A DNA stretch of 64,000 nucleotides from JAFDBW01 sp963825575 (GTDB lineage: Bacteria; Desulfobacterota; Desulfuromonadia; Desulfuromonadales; BM103): the NCBI GenBank assembly GCA_963825575.1, contig CAWGUB010000020.1, forward strand, positions 1-64,000, read 5' to 3'. The translations under genes and the position numbers were made by a program. Positions 19,524-28,620 of this stretch are shown here, one piece after another (position 1 is the stretch's first letter; every line of letters starts with the position of its first letter). The notes below the pieces were generated by a model that ran no database searches, was not told where the DNA came from, and saw only the letters and a list, made by a program, of their open reading frames with translations.

Positions 19524-19784
19524 ATGTCCATGCAGGCGAAACAACTACTAAACAAGATGGTGGTGAACGATATGCGGCACTTAGGTCCGTCTGGAACGCT
19601 AAAATTAATGGCGAGCTTGATTGATAATGACCTGTCACACCTTGATCAAAATGTGGACCTTTTAGCGGAAGGGTTGTATAGGGCACTGAAGGCACAGGGA
19701 AAACTGGCGCCCTTGACGTATAAGCCGGTTATGTATAAGGAGCAGGAGGTCCCCTTGGCCCTGAGCCTGAATGATTTGCTTTAA
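19524..19784 (+). CDS. Hypothetical small protein (86 aa)
   Basis: Unrecognised. It begins MSMQAKQLLNKMVVNDM and ends EVPLALSLNDLL, a helical amphipathic protein without membrane segments or cysteines. The start at 19524 has GAGAGGATC upstream; the frame extends nine codons further to 19497. Terminator-like hairpins follow at 19848, consistent with a real single-gene transcript. Confidence 0.55.
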   Translation: MSMQAKQLLNKMVVNDMRHLGPSGTLKLMASLIDNDLSHLDQNVDLLAEGLYRALKAQGKLAPLTYKPVMYKEQEVPLALSLNDLL

Positions 19785-19847
19785 CAAAGAAACCATAATT
19801 ATATGTGATTAGGTTGTTTTTTGTTTTTAGTCATCAATAAGATGCAA

Positions 19848-19876
19848 AATGGCCCGTCCTTCTTGGATGGGCCATT
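19848..19876 (+). terminator. Hairpin after the 86-aa gene
   Basis: Twelve-pair stem AATGGCCCGTCC / GGATGGGCCATT with loop TTCTT, followed by CTTATATT. It is symmetrical enough to work in either direction. A very similar stem occurs at 50560-50588. Confidence 0.65.
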
Positions 19877-19999
19877 CTTATATTGCAGGGTCAGTAAGAA
19901 TCTTGCGTTTCTGTCAATTTCTCACTCTTCCAAGAATGTGAGAGGATAAATAAGAATCATTCGGAATCGTTCGTTTTCAACGCGGAAAGCCATAAAAAC

Positions 20000-20031
20000 A
20001 AAGGCAAGCCCAAGGAGGGTATTGCCTTTTT
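20000..20031 (+). terminator. Rho-independent terminator
   Basis: AAAGGCAA pairs with TTGCCTTT around a loop containing CCC/GGG, and the right arm runs into TTTTTAAA. It separates the 86-aa gene region from the amidohydrolase promoter region. Confidence 0.65.
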
Positions 20032-20129
20032 AAATGTCTTTTCGTTCGTACCATTTCGATCAGTTGATAACATAAATAAACTTGTTATTGTTTAGATGTT
20101 TTTGTGACTCACAACCAAGGAGACAATAG

Positions 20130-21749
20130 ATGAAAAAGCTGACTATACTTCTGACTTTGCTGGCATTAAGTTTCACGACAACTGCCACGGCAACCGATTA
20201 CGATCTGGTCATCAACAATGGCCGGGTTATGGACCCGGAGACGAAATTCGACCAGGTCGCCAACGTCGGTGTTAAAGACGGCAAGATCGCCGTCATCACC
20301 AAAGATAAGATTACAGGCAAGGAGACCATCGATGCCAAAGGGCTGGTGGTAGCGCCGGGATTTATCGATGGGCACCAACATTGTATTGAGCCCTATCAAT
20401 ACCGGTTGATGCTACGCGACGGTCGTACGACGCTTCTGGACACAGAGATCGGCGCTCACGGTCCAAAGCTCGACGAGTGGTACAAACGACGAGAAGGAAA
20501 AGCACCGGTGAATTTCGGTGTGGCGGTGGCTCACGAATTTGCCCGTGCGGAGGTCCTTGATGGCTTTAAAGACTGGAAACATCTTTACACTCCCGACGCC
20601 GCGCAAACCCGTCTCACAAAGGAGGGGTGGTCCAAGACCCGACCCAATCTGGAGCAGGGCAACCAGATCCTGGCCCTGATTGACCAAGGCTTACAGCAGG
20701 GCGGACTTGGAATCGGCTCTACCGTTGGCTACATGCGCGCGGGGGTCTCGGCCCGGGAGATATTTGAACTGCAAAAGCTGGGCGGGCGCTATGGCCGCTT
20801 TATCGCCATGCATTTCCGTTATACGCCCGGTGATGATACCACCGAAGTCAACGGTATCCAGGAGATGCTGGCCAATGCGGCGGCCTTAGGGACACCGGCC
20901 ATCGCCTCCCATTTCAACAATCCGGGATACAACATGGTGCATGAGCTTATGGTGAGGATGCGGGAACGGGGTTACAACGTCTGGGGCGAAATCTATCCAT
21001 ACGCTGCAGGTTCCACTGCGTTGAATGCCGTGTTTCTCGAACCCGAAGTCTGGGTAAAGACCCTGGGCAACAAATACGAAGAGACGCTTCAAGATGTGGC
21101 CACCGGCGAATTCTACACCCAGAAATCGCGTGAGGAGATGCTCAAAAAAGAACCCACACGTCTCGTGCTTGTCTACAAAAGCCCCGAATCGGCGATTGTT
21201 GACTGGCTCAAAATGCCCGGCGTTGCCATTGGCAGTGACGGTATGCCCATGATTCCCGACGATAACCTGACCTGGGACACTCCCTTCGAAGACCTCCCCA
21301 ATACCCACCCGCGGACTTCCGGGTCTTTTGCCACAGTGCTTCGCCTTGCCCGGGAAAACAATATTCCTCTGATGCAGGCCGTATCCATGACCAGTTACAA
21401 TTATGCCAAGCCGCTGGGCGAGATGGGTTTAAAGTCCATGCAGGTTCGCGGCCGCATGCAGGAAGGCATGGTGGCCGACATCACGATGTTCGATCCTGAA
21501 ACGGTAAGGGATAATTCAACCTATGCAAAAGGTACGCTTCCGTCCACGGGAATTATTAATGTGATTGTTAACGGGGTCATTGTCATGAAAGACCAGGAGC
21601 CTCTGAAAGGTGTGAATCCCGGCCAGCCGATCCGTTTCGAGCCGGTCGATAGCCGCCTCGAGCCGCTCACTGTCGAAAGCTGGGAGAAATCCTTCTATGC
21701 CTCCCCGGTTGATTTCGGTGGTGGCGTGCCTGGTTATGATGTTCATTAA
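20130..21749 (+). CDS. Exported amidohydrolase, D-aminoacylase-like (539 aa)
   Basis: It is a metal-dependent amidohydrolase of the N-acyl-D-amino-acid deacylase/dihydroorotase-like group. A signal peptide (LTILLTLLALSFTTTATA) puts it in the periplasm, unlike many relatives. The composite beta-domain VINNGRVMDPETKFD leads to GLVVAPGFIDGHQHC, where the usual HxH metal site appears as HQH. AIASHFNN and AIGSDGMPM provide later His and Asp ligands; the C-terminus has GRMQEGMVADITMFDPETV. AAGGAG precedes the start. It may release an acid from an amide conjugate for the downstream CoA genes; this is inference. Its last 99 bases are duplicated at 32098-32196. Confidence 0.85.
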   Translation: MKKLTILLTLLALSFTTTATATDYDLVINNGRVMDPETKFDQVANVGVKDGKIAVITKDKITGKETIDAKGLVVAPGFIDGHQHCIEPYQYRLMLRDGRTTLLDTEIGAHGPKLDEWYKRREGKAPVNFGVAVAHEFARAEVLDGFKDWKHLYTPDAAQTRLTKEGWSKTRPNLEQGNQILALIDQGLQQGGLGIGSTVGYMRAGVSAREIFELQKLGGRYGRFIAMHFRYTPGDDTTEVNGIQEMLANAAALGTPAIASHFNNPGYNMVHELMVRMRERGYNVWGEIYPYAAGSTALNAVFLEPEVWVKTLGNKYEETLQDVATGEFYTQKSREEMLKKEPTRLVLVYKSPESAIVDWLKMPGVAIGSDGMPMIPDDNLTWDTPFEDLPNTHPRTSGSFATVLRLARENNIPLMQAVSMTSYNYAKPLGEMGLKSMQVRGRMQEGMVADITMFDPETVRDNSTYAKGTLPSTGIINVIVNGVIVMKDQEPLKGVNPGQPIRFEPVDSRLEPLTVESWEKSFYASPVDFGGGVPGYDVH

Positions 21750-21857
21750 TGAGTTTGCTTTTTAACTTAAAAACAGGAGGGAAGAATAGAGATTAATTCA
21801 AAAGAAATTAAATCAATGCTGGAGATTACAGAGAGTGACTTTTCGCAAGCAAAGCTG

Positions 21858-22010
21858 AAGGGGCGCAACGCTGAAATGCGTGGCATTAATCGCCGGGCGT
21901 TTCTCAGGACTGACGCTGGAACTGGAGCCTGAGTAGCATTTTCAATCAGTTATGTCGGACAAACACATGCTATTTGGCGGCACAGGTCTTGCCTTTTGAA
22001 GCATCAATCA
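21858..22010 (+). pseudogene. Tat-signal remnant of an exported enzyme
   Basis: The translation RNAEMRGINRRAFLRTDAG resembles a twin-arginine signal (RRAFL) and is followed by a TGA and then loss of the frame. Only the signal region remains; the enzyme it belonged to (possibly a Tat-exported hydrolase) is not identifiable. There is no intact gene in 21750-22033. Confidence 0.35.
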
Positions 22011-22033
22011 GAATCATTAAAGGAGTTACATTG

Positions 22034-22970
22034 ATGGCTGACAAACGTATTTACAAAAAATACCCAACTGGCATCAACTTGTTGTTTACCGCATTGCTTC
22101 TTGCGCTGATAGTCTTTGGCGCTTCCTTATCTGCAAGGGCCGCTGAAACCGGCGGGCAGGAGAAATCGGCAGATGAGGTGGCGCGCGAACTTGCCAACCC
22201 AAACTCCTCGCTGGCAACCCTGACATTAAAAAACCAGTATCGATGGTACACCGGGGATCTGCCGGGTGCCGACAATCAAGACAACTACACCATGTTATTC
22301 CAACCCGTTTTTCCTCTTTCATTGCCTAAGGATGACAACGGCAACGCGAGGAACGTGTTCTTTCGGCCAGGCTTTCCAATGCTTTTCGATCAACCCGTAC
22401 CGCGGGTGGAGAACGGTGCGCTCGATTGGGACGGGGTGACGGCGCTCGGTGATATTGGTTTTGACATCGCCTACGGCGTCTCAGCAAAAAGCGGTTTCAT
22501 ATGGGCCTTGGGCATGGTGGGTACCCTGCCTACCGCAACCGACTCGGACGTGGCCGGGAGACAGTTGCGGCTTGGACCGGAGTTTATACTGGCAAAGTTT
22601 GAGAAGTGGGGCCTCTACGGCATCTTCCCAAGCCACCAATGGAATGTTACCGGCTGGTCCGACGAATCCTTTAATACCACCCAGTTCCAACCCGTTCTCC
22701 AGTTCCTTTTGGGCGATGGCTGGAATGCAGGGAGTGCGCCCATTGGCAATTACAACTGGGAAAGCTCCGAGTGGACCATCCCGATCAACCTGAATGTTTC
22801 CAAGACAGTCCTCCTCGGCAAGATCGCATTGGAAATTTGAGCTTGAAGCCAATTACTATGTTGAGCAGCCAGATGCCTTCGGCCCACAATGGATGATCGG
22901 CTTCAACATTTCACCCGTCGTCAACAACCCCTTTCAGAAGGGATTTAATCGGTTGATTGGGGCCAATTAA
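22034..22970 (+). pseudogene. Outer-membrane transporter-like protein, frameshift near the 3' end
   Basis: MADKRIYKKYPTG starts after TAAAGGAG. A signal peptide (LLLALIVFGASLSARAA) leads to a beta-rich protein with NPNSSLATLTLKNQY and LGDIGFDIAYGVSAKSG, similar in layout to the intact 293-aa protein at 29327. The frame ends early at 22840; in another frame the expected end continues as FELEANYYVEQPDAFGPQW and FNISPVVNNPF to a TAA at 22970. One base is therefore lost or gained near 22830. The full-length protein would be about 311 residues. Confidence 0.75.
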
Positions 22971-23041
22971 TGGAAAACATGATGAAAAAGATAGCCAGCC
23001 ACTCAAACTTGATAAACACAATGATTCAAAGGTGAAGTCCC

Positions 23042-23245
23042 ATGAAACGAAACATCGCACTGATTTTTTATTGTAATAGTTTCGTCATTTGTTGCAGTTC
23101 AACCGGCATTGGCAAAGGCACAAAATGTTAAAGATGTTTCTCAGAAACTTGAGAAATTTTGGAGGGGCTGGTTGGCCGGATTGGTGTAGCAGCACAGGAA
23201 ATTGGCAGAAGAAAATTTCACACAAGAGCTTGACAACCCGTTTGG
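23042..23245 (+). pseudogene. Decayed small exported protein
   Basis: MKRNIALIF begins a signal peptide that only continues in another frame (IVIVSSFVAVQPALAKAQ), then VKDVSQKLEKFWRGWLAGLV and a stop. At least one frameshift and stops prevent translation. The product is unknown. The remainder of 22971-23304 holds nothing else recognisable. Confidence 0.4.
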
Positions 23246-23304
23246 GTAATTTATTTTAAATTGAAGACAAAAATGATTTACTTTAAAAAAATAAGGAGAA
23301 CAAC

Positions 23305-23766
23305 ATGAACAAAATAGTACCTAAAGAAGAGCTCGTTAATTTTATCGGGACCAAGGTTGAATCATCCGATTGGTATGAAGTTACGCAGGATCGAATTAAC
23401 GAATTTGCCCACTGTACAGGGGATGACTACTTTATGCATGTTGATCCCGAAAAAGCGGGAAAAACGGATATGGGCGGAACCATTGCTCACGGCTTACTGA
23501 CGCTGTCGTTGACACCTTACATAATGGCTAACTTTCCAGTGCCTGAGAATATGCCACATGGTTTCAACTATGGTTACGATAAGGTTCGTTTCCTGGCCCC
23601 GGTACACACTGGTAAGCGGGTACGCATACACGGCGAGGTTAAGGATGTTCAGTGGAAGGATGAGCACAACTGCAAGTTCATCACTGCTTTGACCGTTGAA
23701 ATTGAAGGTGAGGAAAAGCCAGCACTGTACTGCGAATGGATACTTTACTACGAAGTCGAAGACTAA
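23305..23766 (+). CDS. MaoC-like dehydratase (153 aa)
   Basis: It is a hot-dog fold (R)-specific enoyl-CoA hydratase-like protein. VTQDRINEFAHCTGDDYFMH is the classic MaoC/NodN start, with catalytic Asp and His in the following HVDPEKA...GTIAHGLLTLSL segment. FNYGYDKVRFLAPVHTGKRV is also typical. It should hydrate an enoyl-CoA, fitting the CoA transferase and crotonases downstream. AAGGAG precedes the start. The frame is intact. Confidence 0.9.
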   Translation: MNKIVPKEELVNFIGTKVESSDWYEVTQDRINEFAHCTGDDYFMHVDPEKAGKTDMGGTIAHGLLTLSLTPYIMANFPVPENMPHGFNYGYDKVRFLAPVHTGKRVRIHGEVKDVQWKDEHNCKFITALTVEIEGEEKPALYCEWILYYEVED

Positions 23767-23846
23767 GATTACCGCCGAATCTGTTCGCTCACCCGATATT
23801 ACAGGGTGAGCGAGCCATCATTTAACCATCATTTAAGGAGATCACC

Positions 23847-25010
23847 ATGACAGATACTACAAACCTTCCGTTAGACGGAATTCGCGTTATAGATTTCACG
23901 CAGGCCGAGCAGGGTCCCGTTGGCACGCTACAGCTCGCTGATTTTGGTGCCGATGTAATCAAGATCGAGCGCCCGGGCGTAGGTGACCTGAGTCGGCATA
24001 CCGTTGGCGGGACCTCTTTAGAGGCAACGAATAATCCGACATATGTAGCCATGAATCGCAACAAGCGTTCGATGGAACTTGATACGAGAACTGAAGAAGG
24101 AAAGCAGGTTATTTATGAACTCGTCAAAGTGTCGGATGTGGTCGTAAACAATTTTCGCCCCGGCGTGATGGATAACCTCGGCTTCAGCTATGAGAAGCTA
24201 AAAGAAATTAATCCACGCATTATTTTTGCATCCGCAACAGGCTATGGACCTGAAGGACCAAATAACAAAAAACCTGGGCAGGACATGGTGGCCCAAGCTG
24301 TATCGGGCTTCATGTATGAGACCGCAGACCCGTCAATTCCACAATCGATAGTTCCAACAGCGGTCTGCGATTATACCGGCGGTATGCACCTTTGTCAGGG
24401 GATTTTGGCCGCGTTGGTTGGGCGAAATAAAACCGGACTTGGTCGAAAAGTGGATGTGTGTCTTTATGATTCGATGATTCATACGCAACTGCAGGAAGTG
24501 GCCTACTGGAGCAAATACAAAAAAGTGCTGAACTGGGCGGCAATGCCACTCGCTATTCATGCCGAGGCTAAGGATGGACCAATTGTCGTGATTGGTGCGT
24601 TTTTGCCCAACCCGCTACAGAATATTTGTGCTGCATTGGAAATAGATGATCTTACCGTACCTTACCCGGATATGGCTTCTCAGATCAAAAACAAAAAGAC
24701 TATACAGGATACACTCCGCCAGGAAATTGCCAAATACACCATGGACGAAGCTTTGGCACGATTTGAAGGGCAGGATGTACTTTGTTCTAAGGTCCGCAAA
24801 TTAAGCGAAGTAATGGATGACCCACAAACGAAGATTAACAACATGCTACTCGATATCGATCACCCAATTCTTGGAAAATTGACGACCCTCGGTTGCCCTG
24901 TTCATATAAGCGACGCTCCTGTTACTACGAGAATAATGGCGCCACTGCTCGGTGAGCACACCGAAGAGATCCTTAGCGAATTGGGTTTAGCCGCAGGTGA
25001 CGGTAAGTAA
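23847..25010 (+). CDS. Family III CoA transferase, CaiB/BaiF type (387 aa)
   Basis: It transfers CoA between carboxylic acids. The N-terminus LDGIRVIDFTQAEQGPVGT and DFGADVIKIERPGVGD are family hallmarks. The catalytic Asp is in KKPGQDMVAQAVSGF, and GLGRKVDVCLYDSMI and the C-terminal LLGEHTEEILSELGL are also present. The acid substrate is unknown; relatives act on formate/oxalate, carnitine or bile acids. AAGGAGATCACC precedes the start. The 3' end plus downstream spacer is duplicated about 1 kb later (25965-26100). Confidence 0.93.
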   Translation: MTDTTNLPLDGIRVIDFTQAEQGPVGTLQLADFGADVIKIERPGVGDLSRHTVGGTSLEATNNPTYVAMNRNKRSMELDTRTEEGKQVIYELVKVSDVVVNNFRPGVMDNLGFSYEKLKEINPRIIFASATGYGPEGPNNKKPGQDMVAQAVSGFMYETADPSIPQSIVPTAVCDYTGGMHLCQGILAALVGRNKTGLGRKVDVCLYDSMIHTQLQEVAYWSKYKKVLNWAAMPLAIHAEAKDGPIVVIGAFLPNPLQNICAALEIDDLTVPYPDMASQIKNKKTIQDTLRQEIAKYTMDEALARFEGQDVLCSKVRKLSEVMDDPQTKINNMLLDIDHPILGKLTTLGCPVHISDAPVTTRIMAPLLGEHTEEILSELGLAAGDGK

Positions 25011-25084
25011 GAGCGCCGGATGAGTGCCCTGTTTGACATAAGTGACGGTGTCCTCGGGTTACGAGTGATCGTCCAGCGAGGATG
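24948..25084. repeat. Direct repeat, first copy (CoA-transferase 3' end and spacer)
   Basis: This 137-base segment covers the last 20 codons of the CoA transferase and the spacer up to GCGAGGATG. The second copy at 25965-26100 keeps CTCGGTGAGCACACCGAAGA, GAGCGCCGGATGAGTG and CCTGTTTGACATAAGT. The two flank exactly one crotonase gene. Confidence 0.9.
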
Positions 25085-25102
25085 CAACTAAAGGAGAAAA
25101 AA

Positions 25103-25927
25103 ATGAGTGACCAAAAAATACGCGTGGAGATCGCTGGCGGCGTGGCAACCGTGTTCCTGGTTAACCCGCCGATGAACGTCATGACACTGGATATGAGGCG
25201 CGAGTTGGACGCGGCCCTGACCCGCCTGGAGGCTGACCCAGCGGTAGCGGTGCTTGTACTCACAGGCGACGGTGACCGCTCTTTCGGCACCGGCTCCGAC
25301 ATCCAGGAATTTCCCGGACTGTTGGCGGACAATGCCGTCGTGTCTCGCAAGCTCGCACCTGAGAACGAAACATTCACCAAATTCGCCAATTTCCCAAAAC
25401 CCACAGTCGTGGCCATTGAAGGCTATGCGCTGGGCGGCGGCATGGAACTCGCAGCCGGCGCCGACATCATCGTGGTCGGCGAAAACGCAAAATTCGGCCT
25501 GCCCGAAATAAAGCTTGGCGCCTTACCCGGCAGTGGAGGCACAGTACGTATAACACGGCGTATCGGTATTGGCCGCGTCAGTGAGTTGATGTTGCTGGGC
25601 GATATGGTCGATGCGCAGCAAGTGCTCGCGTGGGGCTATGCCAACCGCATTGCGCCCAAGGGCGAGGTGCTCGCGCACGCGCACGAAATTGCCGCGAAGC
25701 TTGCTAGCGGTGCGAAGCAGGCCTTGTGTGCCTGCAAGCAGGCGTTGCGGTATGGCATGTACTTGCCCGAGGAACAGGCGATCGCGAAGCTGCTTGCCGT
25801 GATCGATGTGCTATCCCGCACGGAGGATATCCACGAGGGCGCCGACGCCTTCATTAATAAGCGCCCACCGAATTTCAGCGACCCGCTGGACACCTCAAAA
25901 TTCGTTGGCTGCATGTTTCCAAAATAA
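25103..25927 (+). CDS. Enoyl-CoA hydratase/isomerase family protein (274 aa)
   Basis: It is a crotonase-fold enzyme. The oxyanion-hole motifs are FGTGSDIQEFPGL and EGYALGGGMELAAGADI; the catalytic glutamate positions in GGGMELA and GLPEIKLGALPGSGGT are both present, as in true hydratases. Starting at 25103 (MSDQKIRVEIAGG) is supported by AAAGGAG. The gene is bracketed by direct repeats of the CoA-transferase end, so it was probably acquired or duplicated with that piece. The likely step is hydration of an enoyl-CoA. Confidence 0.92.
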   Translation: MSDQKIRVEIAGGVATVFLVNPPMNVMTLDMRRELDAALTRLEADPAVAVLVLTGDGDRSFGTGSDIQEFPGLLADNAVVSRKLAPENETFTKFANFPKPTVVAIEGYALGGGMELAAGADIIVVGENAKFGLPEIKLGALPGSGGTVRITRRIGIGRVSELMLLGDMVDAQQVLAWGYANRIAPKGEVLAHAHEIAAKLASGAKQALCACKQALRYGMYLPEEQAIAKLLAVIDVLSRTEDIHEGADAFINKRPPNFSDPLDTSKFVGCMFPK

Positions 25928-25964
25928 GCTCGCGCCCCGTACGAAGCGGGGCTCGAAGAGACTC

Positions 25965-26100
25965 CTCGGTGAGCACACCGAAGAGATACTTCGCGAATTT
26001 GGTTTGGCCGGAGATGACGGTAAGAGCGCCGGATGAGTGTCCTGTTTGACATAAGTCACGGCGTAGTATTCGGATTACGATTGATCGTCCAACGAGGATG
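25965..26100 (+). pseudogene. Truncated CoA-transferase 3' end (second repeat copy)
   Basis: It translates as LGEHTEEILREFGLAGDDGK followed by a stop, matching the C-terminus of the 387-aa CoA transferase with several substitutions. Nothing of the rest of that second gene remains, so a paralogous CoA transferase was probably deleted and replaced by the crotonase gene before it. Confidence 0.8.
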
Positions 26101-26210
26101 AATGCAGACTTCCTCCACGCAGACGCGGCTGGAGGAAGTCTGAGACGAGATTAAGCTAGCAGAAACGTAAACAATAAGAAACGCAAACAATAAAACAAAG
26201 TGAGGAAAAT

Positions 26211-26999
26211 ATGAATACTAATTATGAAACAATCAATGTATTTGAAAAAGATAATATTTTTTATTTAGAAGTAAACAGGCCCGACGAGATGAATGCAATT
26301 AATAAAACGGTGTTAGATGAGATGTTGGATGCGATAAAAAATATCGATTGTTCAAAATATAGTGGCGTTATTCTAACAGGTGTTGGAGAAAAAGCTTTTA
26401 TCGCAGGTGCAGATATAACTGCGATGTCTAAAATGACTCCGCAAGAAACACAAGTCTTTGCTGAAGTAGGACAGGCCGTCACCTTGGCAATGGAAGACTT
26501 GGCCCTGCCTATTATTGCCTGTGTTCATGGCTTTGCACTTGGAGGTGGATGTGAAATGGCAATGTCTTGCGATTTCATTTTTGCTTCGAAGCAAGCAGTT
26601 TTTGGACAGCCTGAGGTTAAATGGGGTGTGTTACCTGCTTTTGGTGGAACCCAAAGACTTCCAAAGTACATTGGTCGAAACCGAGCAAAAGAGCTTATCT
26701 ATTCGGGCACTTTTATAGATATTGATAAAGCCTATGATTGGGGATTGGTGAATAGAGTATCAGATGATAAAGCAAGCTGCTTACAAGCAGCAGTTGAGTG
26801 TTTACAAGTTATAGGAAAAAATGGTCCACTTGCCGTTGCAAGTTCAAAAAAGGTTATGAATGCTGGAAATGATTTATCAACTAAAGACGGTCTAAAAAAG
26901 GAAGCAGCAGTCTTTGGAGTCGTTGCTAAGTCTCATGATAAGGCGGAAGGGACCAAAGCATTTGTAGAGAAAAGACACCCAGAGTTTAAAGGAAATTAA
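26211..26999 (+). CDS. Enoyl-CoA hydratase (262 aa), A+T-rich
   Basis: Crotonase family. NRPDEMNAINKTVLDEML, AFIAGADITAMSKMTPQE (oxyanion hole) and HGFALGGGCEMAMSCDFI with GQPEVKWGVLPAFGGTQ carry both catalytic glutamates. It ends EGTKAFVEKRHPEFKG. The codon choice is visibly A+T-rich compared with the genes on both sides, which points to a different donor. GAGGAAAAT precedes the start. The porin gene begins one base after its stop. Confidence 0.93.
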   Translation: MNTNYETINVFEKDNIFYLEVNRPDEMNAINKTVLDEMLDAIKNIDCSKYSGVILTGVGEKAFIAGADITAMSKMTPQETQVFAEVGQAVTLAMEDLALPIIACVHGFALGGGCEMAMSCDFIFASKQAVFGQPEVKWGVLPAFGGTQRLPKYIGRNRAKELIYSGTFIDIDKAYDWGLVNRVSDDKASCLQAAVECLQVIGKNGPLAVASSKKVMNAGNDLSTKDGLKKEAAVFGVVAKSHDKAEGTKAFVEKRHPEFKGN

Positions 27000-27000
27000 A

Positions 27001-28308
27001 ATGATTAGCTTCCTGTTGTCACCAAGGCTGACAGTCGCGCCACTGGCTGTGCTCTTGTTCTTTATGTGCTGGCAACCTGCCTTCGCGGAGAACGCAGAGC
27101 AGGGCGCCTCCCGCACCGGGGCGCCGGTGCTCAATGATCTTGGACATGACCCTCTGAGCGGCCCCCAAGCGGGGACCACTATCCTGCGCGATGATCGCGA
27201 GGAGAAGGCGGATCTACTCAATCTCAATGTCCTCAAAGCGTGGGAAGGATGGAAGGCCGGTATCGCCGAGAGTACAGGGCTCAACTTCGGCGGCGATTAC
27301 CTCGCAGTGGGTTTCTACGCGACCGACAGCCTCGGCGACGACACCTCGGCCTCTGGGGTCGCGCGCTTCTATGGCTCCTGGGAGTTGCTGAACCGCGGCG
27401 CGGCGAACACCGGCAGCGTTGAGTTCAAGGTCGAACACCGGCACGCCTACACCGACATCACGCCGCCTGCCTTCGGCGTCGAAGTCGGGTTCGTCGGTAC
27501 GCCAGAACCCGTCTTCAACGACGACCGCTATCGCGCGACCACTCTCTATTGGAAGCAGGACTTCGCCGACGACCGCGCTGTCTTGCGTGCCGGCTTTCTT
27601 GATATGAAGGAATATTTCGATGGTTACGCGTTGGCCAGTCCTTGGACCGGCTTTCACAATCTCGCCTTTACGATCGGCTCAAACACGATGACCACGTTGC
27701 CGGACGCCGCGCTTGGCGCGATGGTCGGCGGCTATCTGACCGACAACATTTATGCGGCAGCCAGCATCATCGACGCCGGTTTCCAGCCGACATCCATGTT
27801 TGAGGGCTTCGAGACTTTCTTCGGTGACTTCAACACCTGGAAGAGCGCGGAGATCGGGATCACCGGAGGTGGCAAGCGATTTTTGTACGACAATGCGCAT
27901 ATCGCGGTCTGGCAGCAAGATGAGAGTGACGATAGCGGCACGCAGAGAGGATGGGGCGTCAATGTGTCTGTCTCCCATGTTGTGGCCGGGCACTGGTTGC
28001 CGTTCTTGCGTGCCGCTTGGGCCCATGAAGGCGGGGGCCTTTACGATAGGGCGGTGAGCGGCGGTTTTGGATACCAGAACAAGCCCGGCGGCAACCTTCT
28101 CGGCTTCGGCCTCAACTGGGGCCGCCCTAATTCGGATACGTTCGGGGTCGACCTCGACAACCAGTTGATGAGCGAGGTCTTCTACAGGGTCCAGCTTACC
28201 GAGAACTTTCAGATCACGCCCAACCTGCAAATCGTTGGGAATCCGGCTTTGAACACCGACAGGGATGTTATCGCCTTGTTCGGGTTGCGAGCCCGAGTGA
28301 CATTCTGA
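27001..28308 (+). CDS. OprB-type porin (435 aa)
   Basis: It is an outer-membrane beta-barrel for uptake of small solutes (OprB carbohydrate-selective porin family). A signal peptide (LAVLLFFMCWQPAFA) precedes the conserved WKAGIAESTGLNFGGDY region; the end NLQIVGNPALNTDRDVIALF...ARVTF, with terminal Phe, is the family's last strands. Despite the family name the substrate may be the compound degraded by this island. It is G+C-rich, unlike the crotonase gene just upstream, so the two were joined from different sources. Confidence 0.88.
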   Translation: MISFLLSPRLTVAPLAVLLFFMCWQPAFAENAEQGASRTGAPVLNDLGHDPLSGPQAGTTILRDDREEKADLLNLNVLKAWEGWKAGIAESTGLNFGGDYLAVGFYATDSLGDDTSASGVARFYGSWELLNRGAANTGSVEFKVEHRHAYTDITPPAFGVEVGFVGTPEPVFNDDRYRATTLYWKQDFADDRAVLRAGFLDMKEYFDGYALASPWTGFHNLAFTIGSNTMTTLPDAALGAMVGGYLTDNIYAAASIIDAGFQPTSMFEGFETFFGDFNTWKSAEIGITGGGKRFLYDNAHIAVWQQDESDDSGTQRGWGVNVSVSHVVAGHWLPFLRAAWAHEGGGLYDRAVSGGFGYQNKPGGNLLGFGLNWGRPNSDTFGVDLDNQLMSEVFYRVQLTENFQITPNLQIVGNPALNTDRDVIALFGLRARVTF

Positions 28309-28365
28309 TCCCGACAGAGGCACGGATGCGCCCAAATTCTCCCAGGGGATTTCATTTTTGGTTCC

Positions 28366-28548
28366 AGGAGCGCTCCGCTCGCGGTACAGAAAATGAAGTC
28401 TGTTGTCATGCAGGGACTCGATATGCCGCTGTCTGAAGCAGTCAAACTCGAACACGAGTATTTCGAATGGCTTATGCAGACTGAAGATGCGAAAGAAGGT
28501 ACCCGTGCTTTTGCCGAAAAACGTGCACCAAACTGGAAGGCGAAATAG
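28366..28548 (+). pseudogene. C-terminal fragment of an enoyl-CoA hydratase
   Basis: One open frame reads RSAPLAVQKMKSVVMQGLDM, then PLSEAVKLEHEYFEWLMQTE, and ends EGTRAFAEKRAPNWKAK, a typical crotonase C-terminus. It has no start and no catalytic part. It is not a copy of either intact crotonase here, so a third paralogue has been lost. Confidence 0.8.
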
Positions 28549-28620
28549 TCATCGGTTTTCAGTCTTGGGCTGACCTGATGAGAAAATAAAAAAAACACGT
28601 AAACATTATGAGGTGAAAAG

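Noticed and set aside
21890..21945. A second selenocysteine TGA after the Tat-like signal
   Set aside because: No Cys/Sec motif surrounds it and the downstream frame is lost, so it is a stop in a remnant.
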